From CAVPGP01 sp963704025 (GTDB lineage Bacteria > Actinomycetota > Thermoleophilia > Gaiellales > Gaiellaceae), in the NCBI GenBank assembly GCA_963704025.1, contig CAVPGP010000001.1:1240001-1304000 (forward strand): DNA of 64,000 bases. Reading direction: 5' to 3'. The translations under genes were made by a program, and so were the position numbers. The notes under the pieces were generated by a model. The model had not been told where the DNA came from. It did not search any database and was given only the letters and a program-made list of their open reading frames with translations. This document shows positions 45,796 to 54,687 of the stretch, piece after piece; position 1 is the stretch's first letter; every line of letters starts with the position of its first letter.

Positions 45796-46923
45796 TCAGC
45801 CGGCCACGTAGAGGTGGACCGCGAGCGGTGCAAAGTGGTCGATCAGCCGCCCGCCCAGGCCTGCGCGTAGCGTCCGGTTCTCGTCGATCGCCCGCACGCG
45901 GCGTTTCCCTAGTCCCGGCACCTGCAGCTGAGCCTTAACGTAGTCGCGCGTGCTGTTGACGGCGAAGACGTAGGTCCGCCCGCCCGCATTCCGGGCGACG
46001 AGCTTGATCGACCCGGTGTCTGCGGTCGCCGGCGAGGCTCGTCCGAGCAAGGCCGGCGTCAGCAGGCGAAGCTGCCGATTCGTGCGCAGCATCTCCCCCC
46101 CTATCGCCGGCTGGACGTCGAACGTCCGATGGTCCGGCGAGAACGTCTGCGTGAAGTAGCCGATACCGCGCGCGCCGCCTGCGATCGCGAGCCAGACCTC
46201 GGCGCGCAGCTCATTTGGTTGCATCTGAAATCCGCCGCAGTACGTCGACACGATCGGGCCGGTCTCGATCCACTGGAACGTCGGGGTCCCCGGTCCGACG
46301 AGCCCCACGTAGTCCCGCTGCGCGTTGTAGACGGCGACGAGGTCGTGCTGGCAGTGGCCGAGCGGGTAGAGGTCGAAGCCGGCGACGTCCGCGAGGCGGG
46401 CGAAGCCGCGGTAGACCCCGCGGGGCGGGCTGTTGTCGGTGCGCGTGAAGAAGCCGGCGCCGGTGGTCATGAAGCTGAGCAGCCCGTCGTCGGAGCCGCG
46501 GCGATACGGATAGGCCTGCCTGAGCCCGTCCGGCGACCAGCGGTTGTTCTCCGGCTCGTCCGGGAACGTCCAACCGGCGAGCGCCGGGCCACGGGCGGTT
46601 CGGCCTGCCATCGGCAGGACCGCGATCCCGGAGCCGGCGACCAGCGCGAGCTCACGCTCCGTCGGCAGCGAACCGCAGTCTCCCGACATGAAGAGGTTGA
46701 TCCCGAGCTCCCTGCCCTTCGCGACGTTCGACTCCGTGCACTGACCCAGCACCATGATCGGGAAGAACGGACGGCCGGCGAGGAGTATCCGCGACTTCGA
46801 GACATGCGCCTGTGCGGTCGAGGCGCGCAGGGATGCACTCGAGGCGCGAAGGCCGAGCGGCTCGGCTGCTGCCGGAGCAGCCAGGACGACGGCCATAATC
46901 AGCACCAATGTGAACCTGGGCAT
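45796..46923 (-). CDS. secreted glycoside-hydrolase-like protein
   Basis: A 375-residue protein with a signal peptide (TLVLIMAVVLAAPAAAEP). SRILLAGRPFFPIMVLGQCT and GRELGINLFMSGDCG resemble the start of (beta/alpha)8 glycosidases of the beta-galactosidase type. TFPDEPENNRW and FQWIETGPIVSTYCGGFQMQ may carry the catalytic Glu residues. The C-terminal 90 residues look like a beta-sandwich (LVARNAGGRTYVFAVNSTRD). The family is not certain. The ATG at 46921-46923 overlaps the divergent ATG of the beta-lactamase-like gene. Confidence 0.6.
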   Translation of the reverse strand: MPRFTLVLIMAVVLAAPAAAEPLGLRASSASLRASTAQAHVSKSRILLAGRPFFPIMVLGQCTESNVAKGRELGINLFMSGDCGSLPTERELALVAGSGIAVLPMAGRTARGPALAGWTFPDEPENNRWSPDGLRQAYPYRRGSDDGLLSFMTTGAGFFTRTDNSPPRGVYRGFARLADVAGFDLYPLGHCQHDLVAVYNAQRDYVGLVGPGTPTFQWIETGPIVSTYCGGFQMQPNELRAEVWLAIAGGARGIGYFTQTFSPDHRTFDVQPAIGGEMLRTNRQLRLLTPALLGRASPATADTGSIKLVARNAGGRTYVFAVNSTRDYVKAQLQVPGLGKRRVRAIDENRTLRAGLGGRLIDHFAPLAVHLYVAG

Positions 46924-47974
46924 GCGGCGGACCCCCCAAAGTCGGGATTTCGGTCAGACGTTCCGACGCGCCTTGGCCCCCGTGGTTCTCGTGGCCGGTG
47001 TCCTGGCGGTCTCCGCTGGCGCAGCGAAGCCGAGCCCCGAGCAACTGCAGTCACGCTACAACATCGCGCGCGATCGGGTCACCCTCCATCCGGGTGATCG
47101 GGCTGCCTGGGCGGAGATCCGCCGCGTCGAGCGGTTCGACGGAAAGCCTTCGGGCATGCTCTTGCTCCCGCCGCTCGGCTCGCTGCCGGAGAGCGCATCG
47201 CTCGCCAGAGCCGCGGGGCCGGAGTCGAAACGGCTCTCGCTGCGGCTCGCCGCGCTCGGCCGGTCGTTCGACGGCTGGGCCGGCTTCTGGGTGCACGACC
47301 TCAGCACGGGCACGACCGCCCGGTGGAACTCCGACGCGCGCTTCCCCGCGGCGTCGACGGTCAAGCTCGGCGTGATCGTCGCGGCGCTTCGCCGCTACGG
47401 GCCTCGCCCCGAGGCGTCGGACGCCTGGTACGACCTGCGCCAGCTGGCCGGCTGGTCGTCCAATCTGGCGGCGAACCGTCTCGTGGCCAAGCTCGGCGGG
47501 CCGGAGGTCGTCGAGGATCAGCTCGAGCGTCTCGGCATGTGGTCGAGCACCTACCCCGGCGACTATCGCGCCGGCAGCGCCACCGGCGATGCGCCCAAGC
47601 CTCCGCCGCAGCCTCACTGGCGCGTGACGACGGCGCACGACCTTGGCCGTGCGCTCTGGCGGCTGCAGGCGGGCGCGTTCGGCAACCGGTATGCGCAGAG
47701 CCTCACCGGTCTTACACGGCACGAGTCCGAGCTCGCGCTAAGGCTGCTCCTCTCCGCCGACCCGCGCGGCGAGAACGCAGGCCTGATCCGTCCGTTCCTG
47801 CCGGGCACGCCGATCGCGCAGAAGAACGGCTGGATCTCGGACACCCGCGACACGGCCGCGGTCGTCTACTTCCGGAACGGCCCCTGGATCGCGGTCGTCG
47901 TCTCGTACCGGCCCGACATGAAGCTCGCCTCGGCGCGGGCGCTGGGGCGGCGCTTCGCGCGGCTGCTCGGCTAG
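46922..47974 (+). CDS. class A beta-lactamase-like serine hydrolase, exported
   Basis: A 350-residue protein with an N-terminal signal (APVVLVAGVLAVSAGAA). The SxxK motif is FPAASTVKLGVIVAALRR, the second Ser motif is in GWSSNLAANRLVAKLGG (SSN), and KNGW replaces the usual KTG. These place it in the beta-lactamase/D-alanyl-peptidase superfamily. The Asn in KNG and the missing Glu166-type loop leave true beta-lactam hydrolysis uncertain; a peptidoglycan role is equally likely. Confidence 0.7.
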   Translation: MRRTPQSRDFGQTFRRALAPVVLVAGVLAVSAGAAKPSPEQLQSRYNIARDRVTLHPGDRAAWAEIRRVERFDGKPSGMLLLPPLGSLPESASLARAAGPESKRLSLRLAALGRSFDGWAGFWVHDLSTGTTARWNSDARFPAASTVKLGVIVAALRRYGPRPEASDAWYDLRQLAGWSSNLAANRLVAKLGGPEVVEDQLERLGMWSSTYPGDYRAGSATGDAPKPPPQPHWRVTTAHDLGRALWRLQAGAFGNRYAQSLTGLTRHESELALRLLLSADPRGENAGLIRPFLPGTPIAQKNGWISDTRDTAAVVYFRNGPWIAVVVSYRPDMKLASARALGRRFARLLG

Positions 47975-47977
47975 CAG

Positions 47978-49243
47978 CTAGCCGACGAGCTTCTCGAACC
48001 GCTCGCTGTCCTCGAACGGCCCGATCAGCGCCAGGTTGAGCCCGTTCGCGCCGAGGGTCTCCCGCGCCACCCGCTGGACGTCGTCCGCGGTGACGGCGTC
48101 GAGGCCGGCCAGCACCTCGTCCGTGTCGGTCGCCCCGCCCTCGAGGACCTCGCGGCGCAGCGCGAAGAGGATCGCCCCCTGCGGCGCCTCCGTCTGCAGC
48201 ACGAAGCGGCCCTTGCTGAGGTTCCGCGCCTTCTCGAGCTCGTCCGGGGCGACCGGCTCGTCGACGATGCGGCGCAGCTCCTTCACGACCGTCTCGATCG
48301 CCTCGTCGATCCGCTTGATGTCGACGCCCGCCTGCGAGTAGAGCGTGCCCGCGTCGGTGTAGCCCGAGTTGGACGCGTAGACGTAGTACGCGAGTCCGCG
48401 CCGCTCGCGCACCTCGGTGAAGAGGCGCGACGACATCCCTGCGCCGAGCACCGCGTAGAGGAGCTGGAGCGCGTACCGGTCCGGGTGGGCCACCGGCAGC
48501 GACGGCACCCCGAGGATGAAGTGCGCCTGCTCGGACGCCTTGTGATGCAGGTGGACGCGCGCCTCCTCCGAGTGCACAACCTCCGCCGGCGGCGGCGTCA
48601 CCTTCCCGTTCGAGCTCATGTCCCCGAGCAGCTCCTGCATGCGGTCGAGCAGGCCTTCGCCGACCTGCCCGCCCACGCCGACGACCATCCGGTCCGCCAC
48701 GTAGTTGGGCGTCACGTAGTCGAGGAACGTCTCGCGCGTCGCGGCCTTGATGGTCTCGCGCGTGCCGAGCGTCTCCCAGCCGAGCGGGTTGTCGCCGAAG
48801 ACGAGCTCCTCGTAGATCGAGCCGATGATGTCGCGCGGCGTGTCGTAATACATGTTGATCTCCTCGAGGATCACGCCCTTCTCGCGCTCGATCTCCTCCT
48901 CCGCGAACTTCGAGTGGCGCAGCATGTCCACCAGCACGTCGAGGGCGAGGTCGCGGTGCTCGGCGGCGCATTTCACGTAGTAGCCCGTGTACTCCTTGCC
49001 GGTGAACGCGTTGAACTCGCCGCCGATCCCGTCGATCAGCTTCGTGATGTCCTGCGAGGTGGGGCGCGTCTCCGTCCCCTTGAAGAACATGTGCTCCGAA
49101 AAGTGCGCGATGCCGCGGTTCTGCGCGTTCTCGTAGCGCGAGCCGGCGGCGAGCATGACGAAGCAGGTGACCGACTGCGCATGCGGCATCGGGGCGGTCA
49201 GGACCCGGAGGCCGTTGTCCATGATGTGGCGATCGAACTTCAT
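47978..49243 (-). CDS. M16 family zinc peptidase
   Basis: A 421-residue protein. The inverted zinc motif HxxEH is in RGIAHFSEHMFFKGTETRPT; the distal Glu is in EREKGVILEEINMYYD. The second M16 half begins about residue 190 (RMQELLGDMSSNGKV). Processing peptidases of this type cleave small peptides or leader sequences. Intact and overlapping the thioesterase stop by 4 bp. Confidence 0.93.
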   Translation of the reverse strand: MKFDRHIMDNGLRVLTAPMPHAQSVTCFVMLAAGSRYENAQNRGIAHFSEHMFFKGTETRPTSQDITKLIDGIGGEFNAFTGKEYTGYYVKCAAEHRDLALDVLVDMLRHSKFAEEEIEREKGVILEEINMYYDTPRDIIGSIYEELVFGDNPLGWETLGTRETIKAATRETFLDYVTPNYVADRMVVGVGGQVGEGLLDRMQELLGDMSSNGKVTPPPAEVVHSEEARVHLHHKASEQAHFILGVPSLPVAHPDRYALQLLYAVLGAGMSSRLFTEVRERRGLAYYVYASNSGYTDAGTLYSQAGVDIKRIDEAIETVVKELRRIVDEPVAPDELEKARNLSKGRFVLQTEAPQGAILFALRREVLEGGATDTDEVLAGLDAVTADDVQRVARETLGANGLNLALIGPFEDSERFEKLVG

Positions 49244-49620
49244 CCGGTCAGTCTCCTTTTCAGCTCCTCGGGCAGTGGAACGCTCTCGCTCTCCCCGTAG
49301 TCGTACCCGACGAGCACGGACTTGGCCTCGGCGACGACGCGCCCGTCGGCGCGGATCTCGTGCTCGAGATCGAAGCTCTTCGTGCCGAGGCGGGCGCAGC
49401 GCGTGTGCACCTCGACCTCCTCGCCTGCATGCAGCTCGGCCCGGAAGTCGATCTCGACACGGGCGAGGATGAAGTCGTCGAGCGAGCCGAGCACGCCGAT
49501 TCGCGCCTGCTCGAGGTACGTCGAGTAGGCGGCATTGTTCACGTGCCCCATCGGGTCGCAGTCGTGGAAACGGACGCGTTCCCGGTGCACGAACCGATAG
49601 TCGTTTGTCGGGTCGTCCAC
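49240..49620 (-). CDS. 4HBT-family acyl-CoA thioesterase
   Basis: A 126-residue hot-dog-fold enzyme. The signature is VRFHDCDPMGHVNNAAYSTY, with the catalytic Asp. It hydrolyses acyl-CoA to free acid; 4-hydroxybenzoyl-CoA-like or YbgC-like substrates are possible. It is the first gene of a two-gene unit with the M16 peptidase. Its start faces the SIS-domain gene across 26 bp. Confidence 0.9.
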   Translation of the reverse strand: MDDPTNDYRFVHRERVRFHDCDPMGHVNNAAYSTYLEQARIGVLGSLDDFILARVEIDFRAELHAGEEVEVHTRCARLGTKSFDLEHEIRADGRVVAEAKSVLVGYDYGESESVPLPEELKRRLTG

Positions 49621-49646
49621 AGAGCGGTGATGGTATAGACGCGTTC

Positions 49647-50504
49647 ATGGCCGGCGAGAAGACGCAGCGCGGGATCGCCGTGCAGCCCGACTGGCTGCGG
49701 GCGCTGCGCGTCGAGCAGCGGCTCGAGGGACGGGCAGTCTTCATCGGTTGCGGGACGTCGTGGCATGCGGCCCAGAACGGCGGCGCTTCGGCAGAGGCCC
49801 TCGACGCGGTGCTGGCGCCGCCCGAGGCGGACGTGCTCGTGGTCGTCTCCCACGAGGGCGAGACGTACCAGTCGATCCAGGCCGCGAAGGCCTTCGCCGG
49901 GTCGACGTGGCTGATCACGGGCAAGCCCGACTCGCCGCTCGGCGAGCTGTGCGACGAGGTGATCGTCGCGACGCCCGAGGTCGATCCCAGCTACTGCCAC
50001 ACCGTCGCCTACACGTGCGGCGTCGCGGCGATCCGCAGCCTGCTGGGCGAGGACGTCTCCGGCCTCGCGGACGCCGTCGAGGCGAGGCTCGACGGAGCGC
50101 GCTTCCCCGTCTCGGGGCACGAGCGCTTCGTCGTCGCGGGAGCGGGACGCGACTGGCCGACGGCGCAGGAGGCGGTGCTCAAGCTCCGCGAGGGCGTGCG
50201 GGTCGCCGCGGAGGCGCACCGCACCGAGGAGCTCCTGCACGGGCACCTGGCGGCGATCGATTCGTCTGTGCGCTGCTTCGTCCTCGAGGGCGAGGGTCCG
50301 GCCGCAGAGCGCGCGGCCGAGACCGTGCGGGCGCTCGAGATCCTCGGCTGCGACGTGACGCTCGTGCCGACGGGCGACCCGGTCGTGGACATCGTCCCGT
50401 TCCAGCTCCTCACCGTCGACCTCGCCGCCGAGCGGGGCGTCGACCCGGATCTGATCCGCTGGGACGAGGAGCCGTGGGGCGCGGCGCGGAAGGCGTACAA
50501 GTAA
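49647..50504 (+). CDS. SIS-domain protein (GlmS isomerase-like, no glutaminase domain)
   Basis: A 285-residue protein with two SIS halves. The sugar-phosphate site is GRAVFIGCGTSWHAAQNGGA and VVVSHEGETYQSIQAAKAFA; the second half has FVVAGAGRDWPTAQEAVLKL, and LHGHLAAID. It resembles the isomerase half of glucosamine-6-phosphate synthase or AgaS/FrlB-type deglycases. The ATG at 49647 was chosen; a 14-residue longer start at 49605 has no ribosome-binding site. Confidence 0.85.
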   Translation: MAGEKTQRGIAVQPDWLRALRVEQRLEGRAVFIGCGTSWHAAQNGGASAEALDAVLAPPEADVLVVVSHEGETYQSIQAAKAFAGSTWLITGKPDSPLGELCDEVIVATPEVDPSYCHTVAYTCGVAAIRSLLGEDVSGLADAVEARLDGARFPVSGHERFVVAGAGRDWPTAQEAVLKLREGVRVAAEAHRTEELLHGHLAAIDSSVRCFVLEGEGPAAERAAETVRALEILGCDVTLVPTGDPVVDIVPFQLLTVDLAAERGVDPDLIRWDEEPWGAARKAYK

Positions 50505-50520
50505 CAGTCTGTTGCATGCC

Positions 50521-50561
50521 CTGAGGAGGCGTCGCGCACGGGCAGCATGCCTCCGCCTCAG
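50521..50561. terminator. hairpin between convergent genes (imperfect)
   Basis: ctgaggaggc (50521) can pair with gcctccgcctcag (50549-50561) with a small bulge. It lies between the SIS-domain gene and the convergent Cu-protein gene and overlaps the latter's stop codon. Confidence 0.4.
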
Positions 50562-51697
50562 TGGGTCATCGTTCCCTCGACATCGCCCACCTTCAACAGG
50601 CCGACCTGTCCAATGTCGACGCTGGCGAACGCGTGGCTTACGAACGGGTAGAGCCCCGCCTCGTCGATCTTCACGTCGAAGACGCCGCCGCCGCCTGCGG
50701 GCACGGTGGCGGTCTGGACGTTGCGGAGGTACTGCGTCATGTCGCCGTCGATCCAGGCGCGGTTGAGAATCGTCCCGACGATGTGGAAGTCCATGTCGAT
50801 GGACGGGCCTGCGTCGACGACCCAGAAGCGGACCGTCTCGCCCGGATCGGCGACGAGCGGGTGCTTGACGTACTGGCCTGCGTAGCCGTTGAACGTCATC
50901 CAATCGGGCATGCGCGCATGCGCTTTGCCCATGTCGAACTGCGCGGGCTTGCCGGTGCCGGGCGCATTCAGGTACCACTCGCTGCCGACGAGGACGTATT
51001 GCCGGTCGGCGGCGGGTAGGACGCCAGGCTTCGGCTCGACGACGATGGCGCCGTACATGCCGTTGGCGATGTGCATCAGCACGGGCTTCGTGCCGCAGTG
51101 GTACATGAAGACCCCCGGATCGCCTGCCTTGAAGCTGAATGTGAACGACTTGCCGGGCAGCACGTCCCTGAACGCGACGTTGGGCGCGATGCGGGCGGCG
51201 TGGAAGTCGATCGAGTGCGGGATGGCGCCCGCGTTCGTGAGCGTCATCTTCACCGTCTGGCCTTGCCGCACGTGGATCACGGGACCCGGTGCGCCGCCGG
51301 CCCACGCCCAGGCGGCGTACTTGATGCCTGGCGCGATCTCGACCGTGACGTCCTTCAATGTCAGGTGGACGTTCGCCACCAGTCCCGGTAGCACTGCAGG
51401 GAGTGCGGCCGGGTACGGCTCGTGCGCGGCGGCGAGCTCGTCGGCATTCGCGGGGGCCGCGTCGGAGTAGCTCGGTGCCGCGGTCACGGTTCCGGCGCTG
51501 TGCGTCGCATGGGCAGGTGCCGTTGCGGCACTGGTCGCCGCGAGCCGTGCGTCGTCCCGGGCCTGGTGCGCGGAAACGGTCGTCACGACGGCCGCGACCG
51601 CGAGCGTGCCGACTGCGAAGCCGAGCAAGAGTGCGACTACTTGCCAGACGGCGACGCCTTCGGACGGGCGCGGCGTGTTGACGGGCGCGGTAGCCAA
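50558..51697 (-). CDS. membrane-anchored two-domain cupredoxin (copper nitrite reductase-like)
   Basis: About 379 residues. The TTG at 51697 is chosen because a ggaggagg ribosome-binding sequence lies just before it. An N-terminal helix (VVALLLGFAVGTLAVAAVVT) anchors the protein, followed by an Ala-rich linker and two cupredoxin domains. Type-1 copper ligands are in domain 1: IPHSIDFH, FMYHCGTKPVLMHIANGMYG (His, Cys, His, Met), as in NirK. Domain 2 has DMDFHIVGTI and YPFVSHAFASVD, matching His positions of NirK type-2 copper. This suggests NO-forming nitrite reduction or a multicopper oxidase role. No other denitrification gene is nearby. Confidence 0.8.
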   Translation of the reverse strand: MATAPVNTPRPSEGVAVWQVVALLLGFAVGTLAVAAVVTTVSAHQARDDARLAATSAATAPAHATHSAGTVTAAPSYSDAAPANADELAAAHEPYPAALPAVLPGLVANVHLTLKDVTVEIAPGIKYAAWAWAGGAPGPVIHVRQGQTVKMTLTNAGAIPHSIDFHAARIAPNVAFRDVLPGKSFTFSFKAGDPGVFMYHCGTKPVLMHIANGMYGAIVVEPKPGVLPAADRQYVLVGSEWYLNAPGTGKPAQFDMGKAHARMPDWMTFNGYAGQYVKHPLVADPGETVRFWVVDAGPSIDMDFHIVGTILNRAWIDGDMTQYLRNVQTATVPAGGGGVFDVKIDEAGLYPFVSHAFASVDIGQVGLLKVGDVEGTMTH

Positions 51698-51809
51698 GCT
51701 TTCCTCCTCCACGTTGAGTACGAGGTTCTGCGCGGACGGTAGGGGCCGCACGGCCGGCGAGCCTCCGCTGTTCTGCTGATCTCGCTGCGGGTTTCCCCGG
51801 ATCGACCGG

Positions 51810-52127
51810 TCAGCGGTCGCTGAGGCGATAGACGAACTGGACCGCCTGGTAGAGGTCGTCGACGGCGGCGCTCTTGTTGTCGACGAGGCCGGCGTCTAAG
51901 CCGATCCGCTGCACCGTCTCGAAGTCGAGGTCGGTCGGGAGCTTCGACGCCTTCTTCGGCCAGGCGATCCACAACCGGTCGGCGGGCGCCAGCGTCGCCT
52001 TCAGCGCCTCGAACCGCGCGCGGAGCTCGTCGGCGCTCGCCGTGAAGAGGACGAGCACCTCCACGCCCGGCTTCGCGCCCAGCTTCTTCGAGAGCGGCGT
52101 GGACGAGTAATCCCTACGGCCGCTCAT
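51810..52127 (-). CDS. DUF3052 family protein
   Basis: A 105-residue protein: SSTPLSKKLGAKPGVEVLVL, then LAPADRLWIAWPKKASKLPT and VQRIGLDAGLVDNKSAAVDD. This is DUF3052, small soluble proteins widespread in actinobacteria with no firm function. The start overlaps the stop of the epimerase-like gene by 14 bp, so both are in one operon. Confidence 0.85.
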   Translation of the reverse strand: MSGRRDYSSTPLSKKLGAKPGVEVLVLFTASADELRARFEALKATLAPADRLWIAWPKKASKLPTDLDFETVQRIGLDAGLVDNKSAAVDDLYQAVQFVYRLSDR

Positions 52128-53088
52128 GCCAGGCAGCGAGCAGCTGCTCTTCCCGCTCCGGAGCGAGACCTGCGCCGGAGACCCCCGTCAAGGTCGGCGC
52201 CACCTCCGAGCCGTGCGCCGCGTCCCACTCCGCCGTGTCGCGCATGGTCTCGGCGTGCGGCCGGAAGCGCAGGCCTGCCGCCACGGCGCGCGAGACGTCG
52301 GTCTCCTGGATCCCCGGCTCGTCCGGGATCCAGAGCGGCAGCTCCATCCACTGGCCGACCTCCTGCTCGCGGAGGAACTCGTCCGTGACCCAGGTGACGT
52401 TCGCGCCCGCGAGCAGATCGCCCCACGGGACGCCCTCGTTCGTGGCGTTGTAGACGCCTCCCTCGTCGCGCTCCAGCAGGTCGACGATCCACGCCGCGAG
52501 ATCGCGAGCGTCGACCCACTGCGTGTTCCGCTCCGGCGGCCCCGGCGCCAGCACCTCGCCGCCGCGTGCGACCCGGGACGCCCAGTACGTGAAGCGGTTC
52601 GTGGGATCCCAAGGCCCCACGATGAGCCCGGGCCGGACGATCGTCGCCCGCTCGCCGTAGACGTCCTGCACGACGTGCTCGCACGCCGCCTTCAGGCCGC
52701 CGTAGTTCGGGAAGACGTCCTCCGTGTCCGGGTCTTCGAGCTCCGCCAGCGGGCTCTCCTCCGACACCGGCGCCGCGAAGCTCGCGTACACCGACACGGA
52801 GGAGACGAAGAGGTAGCGGCGGACCCGGTCGCGCAGCAGCTCGGCGGAGGCGCGCATGACGCGCGGCACGTACCCCGTCATGTCCGCCACCGCGTCCCAG
52901 TCCCCGGCTTCGAGCGCCGCGAGGTCGCCGTCGCGGTCGCCCGTCACATGCTGCGCCTCGGGGAAGAGCTCCGGGTTCGTCTTCCCGCGAGTGAAGAGCG
53001 TCACGGCGTGGCCGCGCGCGAGCGCCTCCTCGGCGGTGTGCCGGCCGAGGAACTTCGTCCCGCCCAGGATCAGGAGACGCTGCGTCAG
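52114..53088 (-). CDS. NAD-dependent epimerase/reductase family protein (extended SDR)
   Basis: About 324 residues. The Rossmann motif RLLILGGTKFLGRHTAEEAL is present only if translation starts at or before the CTG at 53088, whose CTGA overlaps the stop of the aminotransferase gene; the GTG at 53004 would cut off the nucleotide site. The SDR catalytic YxxxK position reads NYGGLKAACE, with Gly-Gly-Leu between Tyr and Lys. Other blocks: RYLFVSSVSVYASF and VVQDVYGERATIVRPGLIVG. Substrate unknown. Confidence 0.8.
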   Translation of the reverse strand: MTQRLLILGGTKFLGRHTAEEALARGHAVTLFTRGKTNPELFPEAQHVTGDRDGDLAALEAGDWDAVADMTGYVPRVMRASAELLRDRVRRYLFVSSVSVYASFAAPVSEESPLAELEDPDTEDVFPNYGGLKAACEHVVQDVYGERATIVRPGLIVGPWDPTNRFTYWASRVARGGEVLAPGPPERNTQWVDARDLAAWIVDLLERDEGGVYNATNEGVPWGDLLAGANVTWVTDEFLREQEVGQWMELPLWIPDEPGIQETDVSRAVAAGLRFRPHAETMRDTAEWDAAHGSEVAPTLTGVSGAGLAPEREEQLLAAWHERP

Positions 53089-54245
53089 AGGGCGGAGAGC
53101 TCCTCGAGCAGCCGGTCGACCTCGCCGGCGGTGTTGTAGTGCACGATCCCCACGCGCACGGCGCCGTCGGGGAGGCCCAGTCGGCGCATCGTCTCGAGGG
53201 CGTAGTAGTCGCCGTGCCAGACGGCGAAGCCGCGCTCGCCGAGGCGGGTCGCGACCTGCTCGGGCGTGCGGCCGTTCACGGTGATCGCGAACGTCGGCAC
53301 GCGGCCCTCGATCACCGGGATCCCGTGCAGGGTGCAGCGCTCTGGCAGTCCGTCGAGGAAGCGCTGCGCCAGCGACCGCTCGTGCCCGATGACGGCGTCC
53401 CAGCCGATCGAGTCGACGTAGTCGACCGTTGCCGCGAAGCCCGCGAGCAACTCATGCGCGAGCGTCCCAGTCTCGAAGCGGCTGCCGACCGGCGCGTCCG
53501 GCGCAGGGCGCACCTTGTACGGCCGCCACGACGTGAGCAGCTCCGCCTTTCCGAACGCGACACCCAGGTGCGGCCCGTAGAACTTGTACGGCGAGCAGAG
53601 CAGGACGTCGACGTCGGCGGCGACCACGTCGATCGGCCCGTGAGGGGCGTAGTGCACGGCGTCGACCCAGGCGAGAGCGCCCACCGAGTGGGCCAGCTGC
53701 GCGACGCGGGCGGCGTCGACCAGCGTGCCGACGGAGTTCGCCGCCCATGGGAACGCAACCACTCTGGTGCGCTCGCCGAGCAGCGACTCGAGGTGTCCGA
53801 GGTCGAGGCGGCACTCGTCGTCGATCTCGGCGAACCGGACGACGATGCCGAGGTCGTGTGCGAGCTCGAGCCAGGGCGCGACGTTCCCGTCGTGGTCGAG
53901 CCTCGTCACGACCACCTCGTCTCCCTCGCGGAGCGTTCGGGCGAGCGTGCGGGTCAGCGAGAAGTTGAGCGTCGTCATGTTCTGGCCGAAGACGACCTCG
54001 TCCGGCGTGCAGCCGAGGAAGCTCGCGGCGGAGCGGCGGGCGCCGGCGACGACTGCGTCGGATCGGCGCGACGTCTCGAAGGCGCCGCCGAGGTTCGCGT
54101 TCCGCTCGCGGAGGTAGCCGGCGATGGCGTCGATCACCCCGTCCGGGACCTGCGTCCCACCCGGGCCGTCGAAGAACGCGAGCGGCCGCCGCAGCGCGGA
54201 GAAGCGCGCGCGGATGGAATCGACGTCGAACGCGACCACACTCAT
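53085..54245 (-). CDS. cysteine-desulfurase-like class V aminotransferase
   Basis: A 386-residue PLP enzyme. PLAFFDGPGGTQVPDGVIDA is the N-terminal block, VVTRLDHDGNVAPWLELAHD and AWVDAVHYAPHGPIDVVAAD hold the cofactor Asp and His, and the Schiff-base Lys is in LCSPYKFYGPHLGVAFGKAE. It fits the TIGR01976-type desulfurase-like family rather than IscS; no Cys-loop as in SufS is seen. The ATG (54245) overlaps the OsmC stop. Confidence 0.88.
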   Translation of the reverse strand: MSVVAFDVDSIRARFSALRRPLAFFDGPGGTQVPDGVIDAIAGYLRERNANLGGAFETSRRSDAVVAGARRSAASFLGCTPDEVVFGQNMTTLNFSLTRTLARTLREGDEVVVTRLDHDGNVAPWLELAHDLGIVVRFAEIDDECRLDLGHLESLLGERTRVVAFPWAANSVGTLVDAARVAQLAHSVGALAWVDAVHYAPHGPIDVVAADVDVLLCSPYKFYGPHLGVAFGKAELLTSWRPYKVRPAPDAPVGSRFETGTLAHELLAGFAATVDYVDSIGWDAVIGHERSLAQRFLDGLPERCTLHGIPVIEGRVPTFAITVNGRTPEQVATRLGERGFAVWHGDYYALETMRRLGLPDGAVRVGIVHYNTAGEVDRLLEELSAL

Positions 54246-54643
54246 CGGACGCGCCAATGGTACGTCGGCTTCACAAGGAGAGACGCGCCCACGAAGCAGT
54301 CGCGCTCGGCCCTGCCGATCAGCTCGCGGCGCGAATCGTCGTCTGGCCGAGGGGCGAGCTCCACTTCGATCTCGACATCGACGGAGACGAGGCGGTACCG
54401 CTCCTCGCCGTCCGGCTTGGTGACCGTGCCACGCGCACGGCCGGACGCGACGAGGTCGAGGCCCGCCCGGCGCGCGTGGTAGGCGAGGCTGTGGGTGATG
54501 CAGCGCAGGAGCGACGCGAGCAGCAGGTCGTCCGCCGCCCAGGCCTCGCCGAGCTCGAGCGGCGGCTCGTCTCCCGTGGCGATTCGCCCTGCCCGGTCGA
54601 CGCTGGCGCTGTACTCCAGGACCTTCGCCCTCGGCTCGCCCAC
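54242..54643 (-). CDS. OsmC-family peroxiredoxin-like protein
   Basis: A 133-residue protein. The two reactive cysteines of OsmC/Ohr are in LLASLLRCITHSLAYHARRA and ERDCFVGASLLVKPTYHWRV. It reduces organic hydroperoxides with thiols. It is the first gene of a four-gene unit with the desulfurase-like, epimerase-like and DUF3052 genes, joined by short overlaps, suggesting a sulfur or oxidative-stress theme. Confidence 0.87.
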   Translation of the reverse strand: MGEPRAKVLEYSASVDRAGRIATGDEPPLELGEAWAADDLLLASLLRCITHSLAYHARRAGLDLVASGRARGTVTKPDGEERYRLVSVDVEIEVELAPRPDDDSRRELIGRAERDCFVGASLLVKPTYHWRVR

Positions 54644-54687
54644 GCGCCCAGGCTATCCGTCCGGTCCCCCGCCTAGGGTGCGACGGG

